64,000 bases of DNA from contig BCGQ01000003.1 in the NCBI GenBank assembly GCA_001599355.1, forward strand, positions 250,468-314,467. The letters are read 5' to 3'. This document shows, piece after piece, positions 56,446 to 64,000 of this stretch; within the stretch, counting starts at the first letter, position 1; the number at the start of each line of letters is the position of its first letter. This DNA is from Nakazawaea peltata (Eukaryota; Ascomycota; Pichiomycetes; Alaninales; Pachysolenaceae). Position numbers and translations under genes: made by a program. The notes under the pieces are model-generated. The model did no database searches. It saw only the letters and a list, made by a program, of their open reading frames with translations, and was not told the DNA's origin.

Positions 56446-57051
56446 TATAGTTAAAACTGTGGGGTGAATTTCATAACTAACGATATATCCAAGATATGCA
56501 GAAATTATGATAAGAAAGTTTTGAATGGTCAGGCCGCTCTTGTTGCCACGTTCCGTAGCCTCCATGTGTCATGGTTTTTATCTCACACATTGATAAGAAA
56601 GATTGCCTAATTAGGTAAGTGCCCTGTTGACGGGAAAAGGTCGTGCAAATAATTTAGCAAGAAACAAAAGTCAGGGAAATCTCGGCCATAATAAGCCTGA
56701 GCTATAATAAGCCCCAGTTTTACTTGTTCTTGGGGCAAGACATAAATCGGAAAAACAGTAAGGGAGGGTGAAAAATAGTGAACTATAGCGATGGGGTTTA
56801 GATTTGGATACACCTTTCGATGTTGGTTTTGTTTAAGCACTGCCTTCTACCCTTCAGTGCTCTACAAATGACATTCTGCGTGCACCACATCTCCTCACTG
56901 TTCACTCTCCTACTTCTATTTCTCTCCTCCCACCTCCCCTACCGCCCAGATCCATCACATGTCGCCTATAATTTCCCTATAATCCCCAGCTTTTCCCTCT
57001 TCCTCTCCCACCTCTCCTATACTTTTTCCCTTCCTTTCCTTCACTTTTTCC

Positions 57052-57108
57052 CTTCCTCTCCCTCACTTTTCTTCCTCTCCCTCACTTTTCTTCCTCTCCC
57101 TCACTTTT
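57052..57108. repeat. 19 bp pyrimidine tandem repeat, 3 copies
   Basis: Three perfect copies of a 19 bp C/T-rich unit (begins CTTCCTCTCC, ends CTCACTTTT) lie within a longer pyrimidine tract at 56960-57150. They lie 209-265 bp before the GGA2 start. Confidence 0.92.
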
Positions 57109-57287
57109 CCTCCCTACTTTTTCTCCCTACTTTTCCCTCACTTCCCCTACAGTAATAAATTAGCAGGAAAAAGAAATTCAAAACCTCCACCGAAATCACA
57201 ATTGATACTGCCAGGACAATTAAGCAATTGGTCATCTTAACTCCCTGGTATCATTACCAACATCACTCAGAAACATCCCTCATCCCA

Positions 57288-57311
57288 ATTGATTGATTGA
57301 TTGATTGATTC
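57288..57311. repeat. TTGA microsatellite
   Basis: About five to six TTGA units lie directly before the GGA2 leader, ending six bases before its ATG. They would be in the 5' leader of the mRNA. Confidence 0.85.
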
Positions 57312-57316
57312 CCACA

Positions 57317-59071
57317 ATGTCGTCTTTCTCTTCTGATTTACAGAATGCAAACCCGAAGCTTTTGAGAAGAATTCGTAAGTACCATTTGAGATAATTCATC
57401 TCGACATTTCATACTAACCAACCAACAGAAAGGGCTTGTAGACCAACATTGTCTCAACTGGATTTGGCTCTTAACCTTGAGATCTGTGATTTGATCAATG
57501 AGAAACAAGGTGCTTTACCAAGACATGCCGCCATAGTTACTGTCAAATTGATCAACAGCAGAGACCCTCAAGTCTCCGAATTGCTGGTTCAATTATTAGA
57601 TATTCTTGTCAAGAATTGTGGTTATCCATTCCATTTACAAATTTCAAGAAAAGAGTTCTTGAATGAGTTGGTCAAGAGATTCCCTGAAAGACCTCCTCCT
57701 AGATATTCAAGAACTCAAAGATTAATCTTGGGTTTGATCGAGGAATGGACTCAAACTTTATGTAAAACTTCCCGTTATAAGTCGGACTTAGGTTTCATTC
57801 GTGATATGAGAAGATTGTTGGCTTATAAGGGCTACATTTTCCCGGAATTGAAGAAGGAAGACGCTGCTGTTTTGAATCCTTCTGATAATTTGAAATCCAT
57901 TGAGGAGATCCAAAAGGAGGAAAAGATTCTGCAGAGTGCAAAATTACAAGAGTTAATTAGACGTGGAAGACCTCAAGATTTGAAAGAGGCCAATAAGTTG
58001 ATGAAGATCATGTCTGGTTTCAAAGACGAAGAAGTATTGGAGCTGACGAAACAGAAGGTTGCTGAAGATATCAATAAGTTGAAAAGAAAGTGTGACTTAT
58101 TTGAAGAGATGGTCAACAATGCGTCTAATCTGGGAACTATCGACTCATCAGATTCAACTATTACTGATTTATATGCATCTTTAAAAGTTCTGCAACCTAA
58201 GGTACTGAAAATTATCGAAGAAGAGAATGATGATCTGGAAGCCGTGACAGATTTATTACTGTTAAACGATAGAATTCATACCTTGCTTAATAGATATATT
58301 GCTTTGAAGGGTGGAGAGCCATTGCCTGCTCCATCTGGAGGCAGCAGTGCCGGTGGAGATCTTTTGAATTTGATCGACTTCGATGACAACGATAGTCCTC
58401 CTCCTCTGAATTCTGCTGACAATGGAAATTCCGCTGGTTCTGCTAATGATTTAGTTGATTTATTGGGTGATTTGAATTTCACTTCTACTTCTTCTGCTAA
58501 TCAAGGAGCTTCTTCTCAACAACTTCTCTTCGGAATGGGTGGTTCTATTGCTTTAGAAACTTCTCCTCCACCGCCTCTGGTTCCTATTTCTCCTCTTGGT
58601 GTACCAGCAGCTTCTCCAGTTGCTCTGGCTCCTGCCGCTGCTCCTGCTCAATCCCAAGGTTTAGACCCATTCCAATTTGATTTCGGTTCTCCATCTCCAA
58701 CCCCATCCTCCCTGGCTACCCCAGCTTCGATCCCTGGTAACATTCTTGTCCATCAAAGTCAGTATATCAAGTTCGAGTTCATTAAAATGTCGGCTTCAGA
58801 CTCTAAAATTTCATTGAAAGCCAGTTACTCCAACTTGACCTTGTCTGCTATCTCATCTTTACAAGTGATGTTGGCCGTGCCTAAATCATGGGAGTTGCAA
58901 TTGATGCCACAATCTGGTAGTTTCCTTGGTGGCTTGACCAACAACGGTATTAACCAATTTGTCAACTTGACTAAGAAGCAAGAGACCAATAAACAGTTGA
59001 AAATCAAATGGAAACTCAATTACATTGTCAATGGATCTAATATGGAAGAGACAGGTGTTGTTCTGATTTGA
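57317..59071 (+). CDS. GGA2: Clathrin adaptor Gga2 (VHS-GAT-GAE), two exons
   Basis: Exon 1 is 57317-57374 and exon 2 is 57429-59071, giving 566 residues. The joined N-terminus reads NPKLLRRIQRACRPTLSQ, close to the yeast Gga start. The VHS domain is at about 20-160 (LEICDLINEKQG, VKNCGYPFHLQIS, FLNELVKRFPERPPPR). The GAT helices are at about 195-320. A hinge rich in Pro/Ser/Asp with LLNLIDFDDND-type clathrin/AP motifs follows, and the C-terminal GAE ear runs from about 440. Ggas sort cargo from the trans-Golgi to endosomes with Arf1-GTP. The intron interrupts a Gln codon C|AA. A CTG at 57584-57586 falls at a position that is Ala in S. cerevisiae Gga2. Confidence 0.93.
57375..57428 (+). other. 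GGA2 intron (54 nt)
   Basis: Donor GTAAGT at 57375-57380, branch TACTAAC at 57412-57418, then CAACCAACAG with the acceptor AG at 57427-57428. The 54 nt intron restores the frame across exon 1 and exon 2 and gives a Gga-like N-terminus. Confidence 0.93.
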
Positions 59072-59274
59072 GATTAGACAGGTTTTCTAATATACTTTAC
59101 ACTAGAAATATCTTGTAGACTGCAATAGACTTCTCTATACATTTCCATAATGCTCTCCCTTAGGATTTCCTTTTCCCCACCGAATTTCCCCTTCCGTCCA
59201 TTTGGTGGGAGCTGAGCCCATAAAAATAAGTTTTCGGCTCAGTTCTTGCAGATTATCCGTAAGGCGTGAGGGAG

Positions 59275-60729
59275 ATGAGACGGTACATTGGATCGGTGAG
59301 ATATTTCAGTGTTCTGCAAAGGACTCTACTGAGTAAAGGCTCAGGGAACTTGACAGAGACTAGTAAATTGAATATTGAGCTGAAGAAGAAACTTAAACCT
59401 GCTGGAATACCCTTCTCTGAATCCTTCAAACAATGGAAAGAAGTAACTTTTAACGCTGAAGAACATTTGAAAGAGAAGCAGGACCTGCTTATGAGATTCG
59501 CTCTTCCAGGGTACTATGAGTCTGAGAGTGTAGATGGACCTTTGAGGGCTCGGAATAACAAAACAGTTTTCTCGGAACTGGGAGATTATTTGAATGAGAT
59601 AGAAATCTCTAATCTGGACTGTTCAACAGGTGAAGACGAAACAACGACTAACAATTTGGTTATGGTCCATGGATATGGTGCTTCACTCGGTGGGTTTTAT
59701 AAGAATTTCCATGGTTTGATCGCAGATCAACCTAATTCGAGGATATTTGCTTTAGATTTACTTGGTTTTGCGTTATCATCAAAGCCATCATTGGCCACTT
59801 CTCTGTATGATTCAAAGCTAACTAAAGAATTCCCTATTGTATTCGACGATTCAAACCTTGAACATGCTAAGCATATACATTCATCGTTAAAGTTACCTGA
59901 GTCTTTTAGTATTGAGAAATCGGCAGTTGAGCAATATGGAATAGATGAGAACCTCAAATTGATTTCAATGGTGGAAGATTTCTACGTCGATTCATTAGAA
60001 GGATGGAGAAAGGCCAAGGGATTGGAGAATTTCACTTTGTTAGGACATTCTTTAGGTGGATATCTTTCTATTGCATATCTGATCAAATATCCCTCAAGAG
60101 TTTCCAAATTGATTTTGGTTAGTCCAGGAGGAATTGAAAGAAGTCCTTTTGCAATAACCAACCCAGCATTCCAATCACCTCCATCTGAAGATCTACATTT
60201 CAAACCTTCAATGTCTCCAGATAGCTACGAATTCTTAGGCAGGTACCCGATCTTATCCAGTTGGTACAAATTTCTGTGGGTTAAAGAAATATCACCATAC
60301 TTATTGTTACGTCTGATTGGTCCTTTGAGTTACCCAATGCTTTATAATCATCTTTTCAAGAAATTGGCCCGTAACTTTTCCAATTTCCAATCCGAAGCAG
60401 AGATCAAGATGTTTATCGATTACACTTACAATTGTAACATGTTGAGATCTAATCTGGAATATTTGATCATGAAGATTTTCGCTTCAAGCGTCGTTGCCAA
60501 ATATCCAATGTTTGATAGACTTGATCAATTAAAAGTGAACAACACTTTATGGATATATGGACAATTCGACTTCATGTTTAACAATATTGGGGATCTTTGT
60601 GCTAAGAAATTACGCTCTTTTGGAAGAAACGCAGAATTTAAAGTTGTTCCTAAAAGTGGACATAATTTATATATTGATAATTATCAGGATTTCAATAGGG
60701 AGATCAAGAAATTTATCAATTGGAAATAA
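59275..60729 (+). CDS. CLD1: Cld1/ABHD-type alpha/beta hydrolase, probably mitochondrial
   Basis: The 484-residue protein starts MRRYIGSVRYFSVLQRTLLSK, an arginine-rich amphipathic presequence. The oxyanion-region VHGYG is near residue 131 and the nucleophile elbow GHSLGG at 257-262 (Ser259). The ABHD4/5-type HxxxxD box is at H463-D468 (HNLYID). It resembles yeast Cld1, the mitochondrial cardiolipin-specific deacylase. Family members Ict1/Loa1-like and ABHD5 share these motifs; the mitochondrial N-terminus favours Cld1. The computed frame starts at a GTG three codons upstream; the ATG at 59275 is used. Confidence 0.76.
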   Translation: MRRYIGSVRYFSVLQRTLLSKGSGNLTETSKLNIELKKKLKPAGIPFSESFKQWKEVTFNAEEHLKEKQDLLMRFALPGYYESESVDGPLRARNNKTVFSELGDYLNEIEISNLDCSTGEDETTTNNLVMVHGYGASLGGFYKNFHGLIADQPNSRIFALDLLGFALSSKPSLATSLYDSKLTKEFPIVFDDSNLEHAKHIHSSLKLPESFSIEKSAVEQYGIDENLKLISMVEDFYVDSLEGWRKAKGLENFTLLGHSLGGYLSIAYLIKYPSRVSKLILVSPGGIERSPFAITNPAFQSPPSEDLHFKPSMSPDSYEFLGRYPILSSWYKFLWVKEISPYLLLRLIGPLSYPMLYNHLFKKLARNFSNFQSEAEIKMFIDYTYNCNMLRSNLEYLIMKIFASSVVAKYPMFDRLDQLKVNNTLWIYGQFDFMFNNIGDLCAKKLRSFGRNAEFKVVPKSGHNLYIDNYQDFNREIKKFINWK

Positions 60730-61202
60730 TATTTATTTATTTAATATAATCGATCATTTAGATCTTAATTGAAAAGTGACATATAAAATATATATGAGGT
60801 TAGTGGAGGAATTGGATACTTAAGAGGGATTTTATGGACGAGGTTCGGAAATATCACATTCTCTATGGATTGATCATCAAACACAACCCCTCCAGTATTC
60901 CCTCTTGACCATAGCCATCCTCCCTGCCATGTTGTAATCCCGAAGTGCTCATGACCAATATGATCTCAACACCTCTCTACATCAGCACACCAAATGCGTA
61001 TGCAGGTTCACATGCATATTTTCTTTGAGCTTCGAAAAAATCTCCCTATGTAGTGTGACGCAACAGCAATTAAAGTTTTTCCCTTACTAACTAAAAGGGG
61101 GGCGTGGATTGCTTGCTTTTATGGGGTGACCTTCTCCACAATTCGGATATAAATTAAGTTTAATTTCCAGGTGGACTAAGATGATTTGAAAATCAAAACA
61201 AA
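60730..61202. promoter_or_regulatory. CLD1 terminator and RTC3 promoter with STRE cores
   Basis: The 473 bp gap has AT-rich 3' flank to about 60800, then a CCCCT core at 60887-60891 and an AGGGGGG core at 61096-61102, about 105 bp before the RTC3 start. A TACTAAC word at 61085-61091 was tested as a branch site for a leader intron and not accepted. No gene seen. Confidence 0.45.
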
Positions 61203-61550
61203 ATGTCAGGAAAAACAAGTTCAGCTGCTCCACACAAAATCTTCTACAAAGGAGAGGATTCAGATTTCATCGTTTTCGCAGATTCGATTGACATCTATAA
61301 GAAATTCACTATGGATTCAACTATTCCATTATCGGATGTGGTTTCTGTATTCAAGGTGTTCACCTCAAGAACAGGTGGTTCCGAAGGTGTTCTTGAAGAG
61401 GCTAGTCAATCTCAGTTAGCTAATGAATTTGGTACTAAGAACGTTGATGACGTAATCTTAAGAATTTTGAAGCATGGTCAGGATAAGTCAAATATTAATT
61501 CTATCAGTGAAGATGCTTTCAGTGACAGAAATGATGCTAATGGTAGATGA
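61203..61550 (+). CDS. RTC3: Small SBDS-like stress protein Rtc3
   Basis: The 115-residue product matches the FYSH/SBDS N-terminal domain in its single-domain yeast form, Rtc3 (111 residues), with KIFYKGEDSDFIVFADSID, an SDVVSVFKVFTSRTGG segment and KNVDDVILRILKHG. Rtc3 is an abundant stress-induced protein linked to RNA metabolism and telomere capping genetics. The promoter has an AGGGG STRE core, consistent with stress induction. The start ATG is in an A-rich context (ACAAAATGTC) as expected for a highly expressed yeast gene. It converges with the DH-PH gene at 42 bp. Confidence 0.88.
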   Translation: MSGKTSSAAPHKIFYKGEDSDFIVFADSIDIYKKFTMDSTIPLSDVVSVFKVFTSRTGGSEGVLEEASQSQLANEFGTKNVDDVILRILKHGQDKSNINSISEDAFSDRNDANGR

Positions 61551-61592
61551 ATAGAATAAAAGTCAAATCAATCTGTTAATCAATTGTGTAGG

Positions 61593-63560
61593 CTAGGTCT
61601 TCCTAAATAGGGATCTAAGTTTTCGTAAAATAGAATTCTTCGCAGACAAGATATTTGAAGCGGAGGTATTCAGAAAAGAGATACTCAGATTTGAACTTTT
61701 CCTTGATATGCAAGGGGAATTAGATCTAGAGAATGCTGATAATAGATCTTCCGACCAATAAGATTGGAAGTAAGGATTAGCATATATTTCTCCCCACATA
61801 TCGAGTACTATATCCGATTTGAAACTCTTGACTCTTGTGTATTCAATTGAGATGAACTTGAAGTCCCTAAAATAACAACCATTGAACCTGTTCAGAAAAG
61901 ACATTTCTCCGAAAGTGGAATTAGATAGAGATATATCGAAAGGAATAGTAGAAGGTCGCGAAGGGAGTATAGTAGTCAACTTTAGTTCTGACAGTGTATA
62001 ATCAAATTTATAAAGCCCATTAACAATGTTGATCAATAAACTTAAATTTGACACCCATTGTTCAGTTTCTTCTTGAGTCAGCGTACATAATAGAATTTCG
62101 AATAATTGAAATTGAGATTCAAAGACCAATTTGAAAGAACTTCGAACAGAAGGGACTAAACCTTCTAAATCTGAGCCTAACTTTGAAGCTGAGAGTGGGA
62201 TCATATAAATAATACGCTGTGAAGAGACAGTGGCTCGCAAATTTAATAAAACAAAATGGCTCTTGTACAAAACTCCACAGCAATACTTCATATAGACGTG
62301 AGAATTGGATTTTAAGTAGATGACTGCTAACGGTCCACAAAGAATAGGGGTACCAAGGAGTTTTGCATCGAATTTATATTTCTTTAAGGACTGGCAAAGA
62401 AATGATGTAAGCCAATCGTATCTCTTTTGAGAGTTCTCACCTTGTCGCACTTCTTTATTCAAGGAGTCAAGGAAATGAGAATACTCGATAAAAGTAGAGA
62501 CAATTTCTGATTTAATTTGAATCTCCCCAGATAATGAACTGTCACATTGTTCCAGTAAAGCATCCAAAAATAATCTATATTTGAAGAGTCGAGAGATTGG
62601 AGCTTGTATTAAAGACAAAAGGCCCAAATCCATCTTTCCAGCTTGAGTTGTCTCAGTAAGCTTCTCCAATGCAGTCCTAATGTTCAGTACTATGGATGTA
62701 TGCTGATTATTTGAAGCTAAGAGATTTTTCAAAAGGGCAATTAGATTCATACTGCAATTGTAGTATTGCAGGTATATGAATTTGGGAAAAGAGTTTCGCT
62801 GGAAAGCTTTAGCAAAAGATGAGATATATGGGAGTGTTGCTGACGAATCGGAGGGACTCTGGGCCGAAGTGACTCTGAAATTGAAGAAACACTCCTGCAA
62901 ATGATGCAGTAACTTCATATGGTGATCAATAATGACCATTAAAAGATCGTAACTGTAAATGAGGTGAGGAGAATCAACTTTCAAAGCTATCAATACTTCT
63001 AAATAATCTGATGATAATAATTTGAGGGAATCTAAATAAGTGGACTCTGTGTAGACCAATTCTTCTATAAGTTTATGTCTTTGGAAAGCTCTTGAAGTTG
63101 CAGATGAGTTTAAATAAACGTAATCTGAAGTTAATTGTGGAGATAGGCCGGAAGATACACTAAGTGGTGAGAATGGAAGGGGTAATACCGGAGAAATCAA
63201 ATCAGTTGGTGCAGTATGAAATATAAAATTTTCTTGATTTAACAGAGTTTGTTCATTATTAGATTGGGGGTGATGGTAGTTATAAGCTTGGTCTTCAGTT
63301 TCGAAATCACTTCCGTGGAGAATTGGTATATCAGTCGAATGCTTCTGCGTTGGTATCTCACTTGATCTCTCCTCTCTTGCATCCTCCCCACACTCATCCT
63401 CATTTTCTACCCCAGCTCCATCCACTCTCACCACCCTCTCACTCTCCCAAATCCATTCATCATTCCCAATAACCCCCCTACGCATCAGACTTATATACCC
63501 CCAAACAGGGTTATTCATTTTCATATCAGATCCAATTCCGCTTCCACTAATTCTCTCCAT
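61593..63560 (-). CDS. Divergent Dbl-homology (RhoGEF) - PH protein
   Basis: The 655-residue protein has a variable N-terminus (1-160), then a Dbl-homology-like domain at about 163-370. Its first conserved helix reads KLIEELVYTESTYLDSLKLL and the CR3-like helix reads LIQAPISRLFKYRLFLDALL. A PH-like segment follows at about 400-520 (GPLAVIYLKSNSHVYMKYCC onward), and the C-terminus is Ser-rich and basic. The DH-PH layout indicates a guanine exchange factor for a Rho-family GTPase, probably in polarity or wall integrity. It is too divergent for me to name; Cdc24, Rom2, Tus1, Fus2 and Bud3 were considered. Start is the ATG at 63560; a further ATG 12 codons in is possible. Confidence 0.75.
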   Translation of the reverse strand: MERISGSGIGSDMKMNNPVWGYISLMRRGVIGNDEWIWESERVVRVDGAGVENEDECGEDAREERSSEIPTQKHSTDIPILHGSDFETEDQAYNYHHPQSNNEQTLLNQENFIFHTAPTDLISPVLPLPFSPLSVSSGLSPQLTSDYVYLNSSATSRAFQRHKLIEELVYTESTYLDSLKLLSSDYLEVLIALKVDSPHLIYSYDLLMVIIDHHMKLLHHLQECFFNFRVTSAQSPSDSSATLPYISSFAKAFQRNSFPKFIYLQYYNCSMNLIALLKNLLASNNQHTSIVLNIRTALEKLTETTQAGKMDLGLLSLIQAPISRLFKYRLFLDALLEQCDSSLSGEIQIKSEIVSTFIEYSHFLDSLNKEVRQGENSQKRYDWLTSFLCQSLKKYKFDAKLLGTPILCGPLAVIYLKSNSHVYMKYCCGVLYKSHFVLLNLRATVSSQRIIYMIPLSASKLGSDLEGLVPSVRSSFKLVFESQFQLFEILLCTLTQEETEQWVSNLSLLINIVNGLYKFDYTLSELKLTTILPSRPSTIPFDISLSNSTFGEMSFLNRFNGCYFRDFKFISIEYTRVKSFKSDIVLDMWGEIYANPYFQSYWSEDLLSAFSRSNSPCISRKSSNLSISFLNTSASNILSAKNSILRKLRSLFRKT

Positions 63561-63704
63561 CCTTCGATCCCTATCCTTCCACTATTTATACCACGATGAC
63601 GCCTACTATCTCTCCCACTATCTCTCCCACCATACACAATCCCTAACCCCCCGCGCTTGTGTTCCCTCGCCCTCTTTCCTCTTTGGGCATTTGCCTGCAC
63701 GAGG

Positions 63705-63713
63705 TTCGCGCGC
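63705..63713. promoter_or_regulatory. TTCGCGCGC word between the last two genes
   Basis: TTCGCGCGC in the 273 bp gap between the DH-PH gene and the partial gene resembles SCB/MBF or E2F-type cell-cycle sites. A single word only. Confidence 0.25.
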
Positions 63714-63833
63714 AAAAATCTCACCATGCCATGTTGGGGAAACAAGCGAGAAGGAGCGAAAAAGTTGGGAGATCACGAGAAGGAAGAGAAGAGAAGAAGA
63801 GAAGGGAAGAACGTGAACGGAGGAGGAGTAGCA

Positions 63834-64000
63834 ATGACGATCGATTATTCAGACCTATCGGTGATAATGTCACAGTTAAATAGTTCGATCCATGAACATC
63901 TCATGTTCAGTCCTAACATTGATTTACTTGACTCGATCTCAAATCATATCACCGCGTCAGAGAATTTGCCCACCAAGATTTCAATCTCTTTTATCGTGGG
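63834..64000 (+). CDS. Start of an unrecognised gene (runs off the window)
   Basis: An ATG at 63834 opens a frame of 55 codons that stays open to the last base. It begins MTIDYSDLSVIMSQLNSS and contains a LLDSISNHITASENLP segment. I do not recognise it. It is divergent from the DH-PH gene with a GC-rich gap of normal promoter size, and the first ATG follows a purine-rich leader, so it is plausibly the N-terminus of a real gene. Only 167 bp are visible. Confidence 0.5.
   Translation, partial: MTIDYSDLSVIMSQLNSSIHEHLMFSPNIDLLDSISNHITASENLPTKISISFIV

Larger units (their letters stand above)
55875..57316. promoter_or_regulatory. Long divergent promoter (unrecognised gene / GGA2)
   Basis: At 1442 bp this is the longest gap in the window. 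It contains TTTGCCC and GGGCA boxes (near 56109, 56219, 56314 and 56734) and a GGTCGTGCA word at 56639-56647. A 13 bp tandem repeat lies at 56407-56445, a 19 bp pyrimidine tandem repeat at 57052-57108, and a TTGA microsatellite at about 57288-57310 just before the GGA2 start. Two short frames (56607-56840 minus, 56820-57155 plus) have no ATG support or are pyrimidine-tract artefacts. No gene was accepted. Confidence 0.45.

Noticed and set aside
60995-61097. Possible 5' leader intron of RTC3 (TACTAAC at 61085)
   Set aside because: The only nearby donor-like word is a weak GTATGC and the TACTAAC could be chance; no coding frame depends on it.
1-64000. tRNA genes, rRNA, transposons, LTR elements, CRISPR
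   Set aside because: No B-box-like GGTTCRANNCC with a matching A-box was seen, and no transposase, reverse transcriptase, LTR pair or spaced palindromic repeat array. This was read by eye, so a tRNAscan-SE run would be decisive for tRNAs.

Overview
This 64 kb window is an ordinary, gene-dense chromosome arm of a budding yeast (Saccharomycotina). The genes are mostly intron-free, closely packed on both strands, and include clear orthologues of ATG18, TPS2, USO1, SKP1, PEX3, GPI8, KSP1, STE12, PAN6, OLE1, BRL1, EAF1 and GGA2. The three introns found (two in EAF1, one in GGA2) have GTAAGT or GTACGT donors and perfect TACTAAC branch sites only 8-10 nt before the acceptor. I see no transposon, LTR element, CRISPR array, tRNA, rRNA or prokaryote-like operon.

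The most notable result is the genetic code. In conserved proteins (PAN6, OLE1, UBX5, ROD1, IRC3, GGA2, TPS2) CTG codons fall mostly where relatives have Ala or another small or polar residue, and rarely at conserved Leu. This fits a CUG-reassigned yeast. Alanine (Pachysolen/Nakazawaea/Peterozyma type) fits somewhat better than serine, but the choice is an inference. One SKP1 codon argues against reassignment. Products below are described from a standard-code reading, so Leu encoded by CTG is doubtful.

Layout: 1-5036 holds the 3' part of ATG18, the ROD1 arrestin and an FAD oxidoreductase. 5865-14454 holds TPS2, SCC4, an SMP-30 lactonase, TFB6 and an EMI1-like twin CX9C protein. 14684-20878 is the very long golgin USO1. 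21414-24146 is a divergent UNC-93-like transporter and Gfo/Idh oxidoreductase pair over a GATAAG-rich promoter. 24178-30197 carries a LAM sterol-transfer protein, SKP1, PEX3 and LRP1. 31128-37683 carries an unrecognised coiled-coil protein, UBX5 and IRC3 (their ends overlap by 9 bp), and GPI8. 38371-46160 carries KSP1, STE12, SAM35 and PAN6. 46203-54135 carries OLE1, BRL1, CNL1 and the spliced EAF1. 54897-64000 carries an unrecognised low-complexity protein, GGA2, a CLD1-like hydrolase, RTC3, a DH-PH protein and the start of one more gene.

The genes are mostly unrelated housekeeping functions, as is usual for yeast. Plausible shared control is visible in the promoters: STRE-type AGGGG boxes before TPS2 and RTC3, three pheromone-response elements before STE12, GATAAG clusters before three catabolic or transport genes, and repeated TGCCC boxes before ROD1, USO1, the LAM gene and UBX5. 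Many computed reading frames begin at TTG or GTG; where an in-frame ATG lies just inside I moved the start to it.
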